This document shows positions 1 to 5,163 of a stretch of 6,697 nucleotides of DNA, piece by piece. Source of the stretch: Bacteroidota bacterium (GTDB lineage Bacteria; Bacteroidota; Bacteroidia; Bacteroidales; B39-G9); contig JAUVJB010000172.1 in the NCBI GenBank assembly GCA_030592465.1, positions 1-6,697 of the forward strand, in the 5' to 3' direction. Under the pieces are notes generated by a model. The model searched no databases, had not been told where the DNA came from, and was given only the letters and a program-made list of their open reading frames with translations. Made by a program: the position numbers and the translations under genes. Position 1 is the first letter of the stretch. Each line of letters opens with the position of its first letter.

Positions 1-90
1 GCCTTTTAAATATGCTATTAATCCCAATCCATAGGTGATAACAAATGTTGGTATTGAAAACCAGGTTGGTTCTTTTTTTATAGTTTTCAT
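1..90 (-). CDS. N-terminal fragment of a small membrane protein gene (runs off the window)
   Basis: An open frame starts with ATG at 90 and continues to the window edge, giving 30 residues that begin MKTIKKEPTWFSIP. A basic, polar start is followed by a hydrophobic stretch (about residues 11-28, FSIPTFVITYGLGLIAYL) that looks like a first transmembrane helix. The start lies 15 nt after the stop of the DUF4097-like gene on the same strand, and no terminator is visible between them, so the two are probably cotranscribed. The family cannot be named from 30 residues. Its place at the end of a PadR/HAAS/DUF4097-like cluster suggests an envelope role, which is inference only. Confidence 0.6.
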   Translation of the reverse strand, partial: MKTIKKEPTWFSIPTFVITYGLGLIAYLKG

Positions 91-105
91 AATTTTTTTC
101 TTGAT

Positions 106-720
106 TTATTTAATAGTTACAGTGATCTTGTTTGCTTTTAAAATATAGTTTCCGTTTCCTGTACCTTGAAATTCATAATTGTTACCTTTTTGTTTTCCAT
201 TAATAATCAATTTTTCATTTGCTTTACATAGCAACATTTTTACTTTTAATTTTTTGATAAATTCATAGTTCAACTCATCTGTATTGCATATATCAATTGA
301 AATAAATTCATCTTTAATAATGAGATTATCGGCTTTTTGAATAATAATTTGTTTATCTCCAGGAATTTGAATTGAAGTTTCAATATTCTCTACATATGTA
401 CTGACTCCAATGCTTGAAGGTTTAAAAATTATTGGGGTTCTTAAAAAAAGAGTGTCATTTGATTGTCGGGCTTCTATTTTAAATAAAGGTCTTTCTTTTG
501 GATATTGCCAGCCCCAAATGCTTCCTTCTATAAATAGATTAGATACTACTTTAATTTCGTTTAATCGTGAGGTTTCAATTGTTGTATTTCCATATAATTT
601 CAGTACAACAACCTTAACACTTTTAAGTGATTCTGTAAAATTGTCTTTTTTTTCTTGTGCATATCCCGAAAAGTAAAATACACAAATAATTGCGGATAAA
701 ATTAATTTTTTTGTTTTCAT
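106..720 (-). CDS. Secreted DUF4097-like (putative adhesin/beta-solenoid) protein
   Basis: This 204-residue protein starts with a clear Sec signal peptide: a basic MKTKK, a hydrophobic core at residues 6-18, and a likely cleavage after Ala21 in GYA-Q. It is therefore exported to the periplasm or surface. The mature part is almost all short beta strands with repeating turns (VKVVVLKLYGNTTIETS near 35-51, then LNEIKVVS, QIIIQKADNLIIKD, YILKANKITVTIK). This resembles the DUF4097/DUF2807-type beta-solenoid proteins annotated as putative adhesins. It is shorter than many of those and I see no catalytic residues. DUF4097-like genes commonly neighbour padR and HAAS/DUF1700 genes, as here, which strengthens the call. 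A terminator-like hairpin separates it from the HAAS gene, and a dyad matching the padR operator candidate lies about 30 bp before its ATG, so it may have its own PadR-controlled promoter. Expression and secretion are well supported; the molecular function is unknown. Confidence 0.75.
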   Translation of the reverse strand: MKTKKLILSAIICVFYFSGYAQEKKDNFTESLKSVKVVVLKLYGNTTIETSRLNEIKVVSNLFIEGSIWGWQYPKERPLFKIEARQSNDTLFLRTPIIFKPSSIGVSTYVENIETSIQIPGDKQIIIQKADNLIIKDEFISIDICNTDELNYEFIKKLKVKMLLCKANEKLIINGKQKGNNYEFQGTGNGNYILKANKITVTIK

Positions 721-744
721 GATGTTTTAAAATTTAATAGTTAA

Positions 745-768
745 ACAATATACATAGTAAAGCTATGT
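745..768 (-). promoter_or_regulatory. Candidate PadR operator/promoter before the DUF4097-like gene
   Basis: The plus strand reads ATACATAGTAA at 750-760, identical over 11 bases to 1714-1724 in the padR promoter. It lies within a dyad, ACATAG (752-757) and CTATGT (763-768) separated by 5 nt. The two sites align as ATACATAGTAANNCNATGT. No perfect -7 box is present. On the minus strand TAGCTTTA (758-765) is one base from TAnnTTTG, and TATATTGT (745-752) is a weaker alternative. The operator role is inferred from the match and from the gene neighbourhood. Confidence 0.5.
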
Positions 769-776
769 TAGTAAAT

Positions 777-813
777 AAAAAAACTACTGCTTCTTAGTAA
801 AGCGAAGAAGCAG
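777..813 (-). terminator. Intrinsic terminator overlapping the end of the HAAS gene
   Basis: On the minus strand a perfect 9-bp stem, CTGCTTCTT with AAGAAGCAG (plus-strand 805-813 and 787-795), has a 9-nt loop. It is followed by the TAG stop and then seven T's (783-777). The 3' arm encodes the last three residues, Lys-Lys-Gln, so the terminator is built into the coding sequence. It should end the padR-HAAS transcript, at least partly, before the DUF4097-like gene. Confidence 0.7.
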
Positions 814-1359
814 GGTTATTAATAAATAAAATATAATTGCTGAAAGTATAACCAACGGAATAAACCAAAATCCTAAAATATCATTCATTCCATCAGTATT
901 CTTTATGAAACCAAAGGCTTTGAACTTTTCATCAAGGTAAAATAAACCTGTTTTTGAGGGGAAAATAAGCTTTGTAACAATAAAAAATAAAAAAACGAAT
1001 AACAATAAATATAATAATGCAAAGACGCTATAAATTATTCCGTTTTTAAAATTTAACAATAATGCCTGCAAAACATCTTTCGGATTAAAAGTACTAACCG
1101 CTTGTGCTATTTTTTTATTTGCAATAACAGGTTTTAAAAACTCTTCGGGCATTCCTAATTTTTCTAAAACAGTTAATAAGTTGTCAGTTTCATTATTATC
1201 AGAAAATCGTTGTATTCCTTCAAAAATATGGCTGTTTATTTCCATAAGCATTTCTTTTTTATCTTCTTTTGATAAAATTGCAATACATTTTTCAACTCTT
1301 TTCAAATAATCGTTATAAATACGTTCTGTTGTAGTTGATGTAAATTCAATATTCTTCAT
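784..1359 (-). CDS. HAAS/DUF1700-type membrane protein, PadR partner
   Basis: This 191-residue protein has an N-terminal helical domain (about residues 14-80) with the layout of the HAAS/DUF1700 signalling domain: a YLKRVEKCIAIL-type helix, then KEMLMEINSHIFEGIQ, then a helix ending LGMPEEFLKP. Two strongly hydrophobic segments follow at about 108-133 and 163-186, with an extracytoplasmic loop of about 30 residues between them and a short basic tail (RFTKKQ). Proteins of this type are regularly encoded beside PadR repressors and are thought to relay an envelope signal; that role is known only by association. Its ATG lies 2 nt after the padR stop, so the two are probably translationally coupled and made in step. 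The last codons form half of a terminator stem. The family call is fairly firm; the ligand or partner is unknown. Confidence 0.8.
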   Translation of the reverse strand: MKNIEFTSTTTERIYNDYLKRVEKCIAILSKEDKKEMLMEINSHIFEGIQRFSDNNETDNLLTVLEKLGMPEEFLKPVIANKKIAQAVSTFNPKDVLQALLLNFKNGIIYSVFALLYLLLFVFLFFIVTKLIFPSKTGLFYLDEKFKAFGFIKNTDGMNDILGFWFIPLVILSAIIFYLLITLLLRFTKKQ

Positions 1360-1361
1360 TT

Positions 1362-1694
1362 TTACAATAATTTTTGAATGGAACTATTCATATTTATCCA
1401 ATATTTTTTCATTTTCTGCAGAGTAGTTTCACCATCTTCTGATATCGAATAATATTTTCTGGGAATTCCCGATTCTTGTTCAACCCATTTTGAAGTTACT
1501 AATCCTTCCTTTTTTAACCTTATTAATAAAGGATACAGAGTTCCTTCAGCAATTTCTATTTCAGTATTTTTTTTAACTTCTTCAATTAATTCATAGCCGT
1601 AATATTCATTTCCCTGTAATATATTTAATACAATAAAAGAAAGTACTCCTTTTTTAACCTGGGCTGTCCATTTATGCACAAATAAATTATTCAT
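1362..1694 (-). CDS. PadR-family transcriptional regulator
   Basis: This 110-residue protein is the usual size of the short PadR class (winged helix with one C-terminal dimerisation helix). Hallmarks in order are QVKKGVLSFIVLNIL (12-26), YYGYELIEEVKK (31-42), EGTLYPLLIRLKKEGLV (50-66) as the recognition helix and wing start, and PRKYYSISEDGE (78-89) as the wing, ending in a helix at 90-110. PadR proteins are dimeric repressors that bind dyads, often in their own promoters. A 21-bp dyad lies 20-40 bp upstream of the ATG between the likely -33 and -7 elements, which fits autorepression. A -7 box ends 4 nt before the ATG, so translation is either leaderless or starts at the GTG at codon 6. The gene heads a unit with the HAAS membrane protein. 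The inducer cannot be read from the sequence. Confidence 0.93.
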   Translation of the reverse strand: MNNLFVHKWTAQVKKGVLSFIVLNILQGNEYYGYELIEEVKKNTEIEIAEGTLYPLLIRLKKEGLVTSKWVEQESGIPRKYYSISEDGETTLQKMKKYWINMNSSIQKLL

Positions 1695-1698
1695 GGTG

Positions 1699-1729
1699 CA
1701 AATATAAAATAAAATACATAGTAATACAA
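1699..1729 (-). promoter_or_regulatory. padR promoter, Bacteroidota type
   Basis: On the minus strand TTG (1729-1727) is followed after exactly 20 nt by TATATTTG (1706-1699), a perfect match to the Bacteroidota -7 consensus TAnnTTTG. The box ends only 4 nt before the padR ATG, so transcription should begin at or within a few bases of the start codon. The box match and spacing are seen; the start point is inferred. Confidence 0.75.
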
Positions 1730-1734
1730 TGTAT
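1714..1734. promoter_or_regulatory. Candidate PadR autoregulatory operator
   Basis: A 21-bp dyad, ATACAT-A-GTA-A-TAC-A-ATGTAT, is symmetric at 9 of 10 base pairs about 1724. It sits between the -33 and -7 elements of the padR promoter and overlaps the -33 TTG, where a bound repressor would block polymerase. Its left 11 bases recur exactly at 750-760 before the DUF4097-like gene. This is the most likely PadR site, by position and repetition. Confidence 0.65.
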
Positions 1735-1810
1735 TTGTAATAAATTTTATTTTTTTTTTAATTTGTGGTTTTTTATCCCATTGAATAAAAGCAAAAATTA
1801 TTCAAAAGGC

Positions 1811-1940
1811 TGACAGGGGGTAAATATATTGCTAAATTGCCTGCCCCGTAGTTTACCCCGTAAGGAGGTTTACCCTGTGAAATTGCGAAGCAATATTTAA
1901 CAGGGAACGACTGTATTGGGGCATACTGGGGCAAAGTATG
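1811..1940. other. GC-rich hairpin-prone island in a gene-free stretch
   Basis: The 411 bp from 1735 to 2145 contain no credible gene. Within them, 1811-1940 is much richer in G and C runs than the AT-rich surroundings. It contains GGGGTAAA (1817-1824) facing TTTACCCC (1852-1859); two GTTTACCCYGTR boxes (1851-1862, 1868-1879); a hairpin CCCTGT...ACAGGG (1873-1905) with an inner stem AATTGC/GCAAT around GAA; a repeat of TGGGGCA (1917-1923, 1927-1933); and a 6-bp hairpin CATACT/AGTATG with loop GGGGCAA (1922-1940). It could be a structured RNA, a mobile-element remnant or a 3' region of the TPR transcript. I do not recognise a known family, and neither strand can be preferred. Confidence 0.45.
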
Positions 1941-1970
1941 AGGGTATCGGTGTTTATGTTTTTTATTTTC

Positions 1971-2010
1971 ATCCGCCAGTAGTCGGACACGTGTCCGACT
2001 ACTGGCGGAT
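1971..2010. repeat. Perfect 40-bp palindrome with nested structure
   Basis: Bases 1971-1990 and 1991-2010 are exact reverse complements with no spacer. The outer 9-bp arms, ATCCGCCAG and CTGGCGGAT, are the same as those of the 18-bp palindrome at 6497-6514, and the preceding ATTTTC is also shared, giving a 15-nt identity (1965-1979 with 6491-6505). The inner 22 bp, from TAGTCGGACAC to its complement, are themselves a palindrome placed at the centre of the outer one. No T-run follows on either strand, so it is not an ordinary terminator. It is probably a member of a dispersed palindromic repeat family. Confidence 0.85.
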
Positions 2011-2053
2011 AAATGCAGCTTTCAAGCACTATTTAGATAACTAAAATTTAAAC

Positions 2054-2122
2054 AAAAAAAAGTATTTCAATCTAAACATTTAACAATATAAACAATGTAA
2101 AAACTATTTTATCATTGAAATA
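2054..2122 (-). terminator. Possible terminator after the TPR gene
   Basis: Downstream of the TPR stop on the minus strand, TATTTCAAT (2122-2114) can pair perfectly with ATTGAAATA (2071-2063). This is followed by CT and a run of seven T's (2060-2054). The stem is AT-rich and the loop is long (42 nt), though it can form a small inner stem (ACATT/AATGT). It is a weak candidate, but the only one in this gap with a correctly placed T-run. Confidence 0.35.
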
Positions 2123-2145
2123 TCAAACCATTTAGAGTTTTCAGA

Positions 2146-4809
2146 CTATTTACTCAATTGTTTCCACTGTTTTAAATATGCTTTTTTAAGACTGTTATAC
2201 CATTTATTGTTTTTGGTATATTTAGTAACATTATTTTTAGAATTGGCTTTCGGGTTTGCTTTAAAATCACGAATTGCAAGCTGAGTGCCAAGCAATGTTT
2301 GGTTATTTGCCGCCCAGCTGCGTTCATAGCCTTTGGTATATAATTTTTTTAACAATATTAAAGCATTATCAAAATTGTTATTATTAGTGTAATATTTAAC
2401 AGTAAAATTTATGAAATTTAACGACTCGTTATTCTTAATAAAATCGAACAAAGTATCGTTTTTTAAACCAAATTTTACAATATTGTTTTCTGCATAAAAT
2501 TTCCCGGCATCAATATATTTATTAATTGCACTCTGATAGCTGTTTTCCTTGATTAATTTGTTAATACCGAGCATTATTTTTTGATACTTAATAACCGATG
2601 CTATCTCTTGTTTTTTATTAAGTGCGTTTGTAGTAATAATCTGACATTCAGAATTTTCATTCGATATTTTTATTGCTTTGTTTAAAGCATTATCTGCATC
2701 AATAAAGTTTTTTTGCTCAATAAAATGCAAAGCCGTATTAAACTGTACATTATATTTTAACTGTGAGTTTTTACAGTCTTTTGAGAATATTTTACTGTTC
2801 AGTTCATCAAACCGTTGTTGAATAATACTGTCATTTTCTATTTTATAGTTTTCCTGAATTGTTTTTGCTGTTGAAGAGAATTTGCGAGCCTGAAATAAAT
2901 TATTTTTAAGCACTTCTTTTTCACCTTGTCTAATTCTATAAAGCAACAGCATTCGTGCCGATTGGTGTATTAATGTATCTAACGATTTATCGGGTTTATA
3001 CAAATATTTAATTTCAATTTTTTGTGCTTGTTTAAAATTGTTTAATGATTTTTCAGCTTTTTCATTTTCGTAGAATTTTTTACCTTGAGCTATTAAGTTT
3101 AAATATTGTCTGTGGTTTATTTCTGCAATTAGCTTATCATAGTTGCCGTCTTTGGCAAGATTGTTAAATACCCTGTATTCTTCGGCTTTTTTAATTATTT
3201 GATATGCACTGTCAACATCATTTTTGTCAAAGATGTTTTGTGCATCAATAATCATATTTTTATAGACACCGTTTTTCGATATATGTATCTGATTATTAAG
3301 GTCGTTTGAACATATAACCGCATAATATTCAGTGCAGATTTCTCTCGCTTTTTTCAAATTATTAAAAGCATCTTCATAATTTTCTTTATTATTTAACTCT
3401 GTGCCCTTCTCAAAATAAGCATCATAAAGTTTATTATAAACAACAAACATAGCTTCATCATTAACAATGTATTTCCTGTTATTTTCTTGAAATACTTGAG
3501 CAGAGTCAATCAATAGTTCGGCTCGGCTTAAATCACCTTTACTAATCTTATTTTCCGTTTCATCAATAATATTTTGATATTGTCCATTATAAGCATGTGC
3601 AAATTCAATTTCAATAGGCTGTGTGCAATTTAGACCTTTTATGCCGGCACAAATATCTTTACATTTATCAAGTACCTTAAAAGCACTTTTAAAATCTTTG
3701 GCGTTATTAAATAGTTTTGCATCAGCTATATAAACAGTAATAATTTTTTCGCTCAGCTTCACACAATCATAACGAGCATCGGTTTTTGGATTTAAAGTAT
3801 TAAGCACCATGCTTAGGGTTGCAAGTGATTTTTCATACTCTTTATTATTAAAATCAATTAATGCTAATTGATAAAGCGAAGGCGGATAATTCTTTTTTAC
3901 TTCAAGCGATTTGTTAAAATATTTTGCAGCTTCGGTTGCATTATTAACACTCAAATTATAAACTCCTTTTTTATAATATGCTTCGTGCATATTTTTTAAA
4001 ACATGCTCAATATCTTTTTTAAATTTTTTATTACGTTGTTCAATATTAGAAATCTTGTGTATTAAATCAATAGGGTCATTAGCCTGTAACGAGAGTTTTG
4101 TTATAAGACGTTGTGCTTTAATGCTTTTTATTGCTTGGTGTGTTTCGTCGATTAATTTTAAGTAACCGGTTAATAAATGCAGACTATCGAGACTAATTTT
4201 AGCTAAATTTTGATTTGCAATTTTTATTCTTATGTCTGAATCATAATAAGAATCAATAGTCTGTAATCTTTGTAAAAAATTAGAATAATTCTTCGTATCA
4301 AAAACAAGACTAATATCAGAAAACTCAAGGTATGAATCTTTAATATTGTTTGTGTCAATAAATGATAGATTAACAATCTTTTTGCCTGATTTAAAAACAA
4401 CATCTGAAAGAATTTTGCTTTTTATCAACTTATTGTTTTTGTCAATCCACTTAATCTCAAAATCAATCTTATTAGGGAAAAGAACATCATTAATTATAAA
4501 ACTCTTGTATTGGATTTTGCCCGATAGATTTATTTTTGAAATATCGGCTTTTATTAAAATCTTATTGCTTTTCCGGTTTATTGATGAATTTAACAAAAAT
4601 GAATAATTCAACTTTGTTTCTTGCAACGGACTTGGTATGCTTTGCGATAGTTGTTTAATAATTTTGTTATTATAACTATTCAAATTTGTGTTTGAATAAT
4701 TAACAATACTTTGTTTTTCTAATATCTTATCAAAAATATTAACATACTGGGAAAAACTATTAATTGGAAATAATAAAAGTGTTGAATAAATAAGTATTTT
4801 TTTAAACAT
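2146..4809 (-). CDS. Large secreted TPR-repeat protein
   Basis: This 887-residue protein has a signal peptide at residues 1-20 (MFKKILIYSTLLLFPINSFS, cleavage near Ser20-Gln21), so it is exported. Residues about 65-175 are rich in beta-strand patterns (KILIKADISKINLSGKIQYKSF) and may form a separate domain. From about 275 it is helical with TPR-like pairs, for example KKGVYNLSVNNATEAAKYFNKSLEVKKNYPPSLYQLALIDF (split at 280-300 and 301-320). The rest appears to be four diverged repeats of about 105-120 residues, beginning near 360, 464, 568 and 685; the first two share an Ile-Cys-x7-Cys motif (387/395, 492/500). The C-terminus is lysine-rich with no transmembrane segment, OmpA domain or type IX sorting domain visible. 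It is probably a periplasmic or outer-membrane-associated scaffold, but no specific function is recognised. It is a single gene with a candidate promoter upstream, oriented divergently from citDE. The large Lys/Asn/Ile content follows the AT-rich base composition. Confidence 0.8.
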   Translation of the reverse strand: MFKKILIYSTLLLFPINSFSQYVNIFDKILEKQSIVNYSNTNLNSYNNKIIKQLSQSIPSPLQETKLNYSFLLNSSINRKSNKILIKADISKINLSGKIQYKSFIINDVLFPNKIDFEIKWIDKNNKLIKSKILSDVVFKSGKKIVNLSFIDTNNIKDSYLEFSDISLVFDTKNYSNFLQRLQTIDSYYDSDIRIKIANQNLAKISLDSLHLLTGYLKLIDETHQAIKSIKAQRLITKLSLQANDPIDLIHKISNIEQRNKKFKKDIEHVLKNMHEAYYKKGVYNLSVNNATEAAKYFNKSLEVKKNYPPSLYQLALIDFNNKEYEKSLATLSMVLNTLNPKTDARYDCVKLSEKIITVYIADAKLFNNAKDFKSAFKVLDKCKDICAGIKGLNCTQPIEIEFAHAYNGQYQNIIDETENKISKGDLSRAELLIDSAQVFQENNRKYIVNDEAMFVVYNKLYDAYFEKGTELNNKENYEDAFNNLKKAREICTEYYAVICSNDLNNQIHISKNGVYKNMIIDAQNIFDKNDVDSAYQIIKKAEEYRVFNNLAKDGNYDKLIAEINHRQYLNLIAQGKKFYENEKAEKSLNNFKQAQKIEIKYLYKPDKSLDTLIHQSARMLLLYRIRQGEKEVLKNNLFQARKFSSTAKTIQENYKIENDSIIQQRFDELNSKIFSKDCKNSQLKYNVQFNTALHFIEQKNFIDADNALNKAIKISNENSECQIITTNALNKKQEIASVIKYQKIMLGINKLIKENSYQSAINKYIDAGKFYAENNIVKFGLKNDTLFDFIKNNESLNFINFTVKYYTNNNNFDNALILLKKLYTKGYERSWAANNQTLLGTQLAIRDFKANPKANSKNNVTKYTKNNKWYNSLKKAYLKQWKQLSK

Positions 4810-4839
4810 CAGATATATATTTTAAGAAGAAATTATTTA

Positions 4840-4873
4840 CTAAAATAAAATAAAAGAATTTAAAGAACAAAAA
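4840..4873 (-). promoter_or_regulatory. Candidate promoter of the TPR gene
   Basis: On the minus strand TTTTTG (4873-4868) is followed after 20 nt by TATTTTAG (4847-4840). This is one base from TAnnTTTG, with the same 20-nt spacing as the padR promoter. It would give a leader of roughly 25-30 nt. The region is very AT-rich, so a chance match is possible. Confidence 0.4.
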
Positions 4874-4916
4874 CTTTGCATAATTTATTCCAGTTGTCTG
4901 ATAAAATATTTTTTTG

Positions 4917-5045
4917 TTTCATGCAAAGTCGCAAAGTTTTTTTATATTTCATACAGAGTTGCATAGGTGCAAAGCAATTAATAATTTTTTTCTCTGTGTT
5001 TCTTTGTGTCCTCTGTGGTTATATATTTCACGCAAAGTCGCTAAG
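4917..5045. repeat. Degenerate GCAAAG/CTCTGTG intergenic repeats
   Basis: Three related units occur: TTTCATGCAAAGTCGCAAAG (4917-4936), a longer degraded form from TTTCATACAGAG to GTGCAAAG (4947-4974), and TTTCACGCAAAGTCGCTAAG (5026-5045). Between the last two lies a TCTCTGTG...CTCTGTGGT stretch (4991-5019). Similar short words (GCAAAG, CTCTGTG) are familiar as non-coding repeats between genes in environmental bacteria; this is recalled, not checked. They fill the space between the divergent TPR and citDE promoters and encode nothing. Confidence 0.65.
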
Positions 5046-5050
5046 ATAAC

Positions 5051-5078
5051 ATTAAACTTTAAACATTAAACTTTAAAC
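5051..5078. repeat. 14-bp tandem duplication
   Basis: ATTAAACTTTAAAC occurs twice in perfect tandem (5051-5064, 5065-5078), followed by a further TTT. It adjoins the last GCAAAGTCGC unit and ends about 30 bp before the citDE -33 region. It is likely a slippage product and could vary between strains. Confidence 0.8.
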
Positions 5079-5106
5079 TTTCTTCTCTTGTCTATTTACT
5101 TTTATC

Positions 5107-5137
5107 TTTATACTTTTACAGACACAAAATATATTTG
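5107..5137 (+). promoter_or_regulatory. citDE promoter, Bacteroidota type
   Basis: TATATTTG at 5130-5137 is a perfect TAnnTTTG -7 box. The -33 position 20 nt upstream reads TTT (5107-5109), one base from TTG. Transcription would start near 5143, giving a leader of about 20 nt with no Shine-Dalgarno sequence before the ATG at 5164, as is normal in this phylum. Confidence 0.6.
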
Positions 5138-5163
5138 TAGATATTGAATAAAAATATTATAAA

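Noticed and set aside
410..676. 88-codon plus-strand open frame
   Set aside because: It lies wholly inside the DUF4097-like gene on the other strand, and its protein has no recognisable domain. The minus-strand frame has a signal peptide and operon context.
1862..1900. AAGGAGG followed by GTG, resembling a ribosome-binding site and start
   Set aside because: The frame from GTG at 1877 has only 7 codons before TAA, and this phylum does not rely on Shine-Dalgarno sequences.
1971..2010. 40-bp palindrome as an intrinsic terminator
   Set aside because: No T-run follows on either strand, and the perfect spacerless symmetry is unlike a terminator.
4346..4606. 86-codon plus-strand open frame
   Set aside because: It is antisense to the TPR gene N-terminal region. 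Its hydrophobic Leu/Ile/Phe-rich composition is expected from the complement of an AT-rich gene.
4917..5078. Repeats as a CRISPR array
   Set aside because: Units differ in length and sequence, spacing is irregular, and there are no unique spacers or cas genes.
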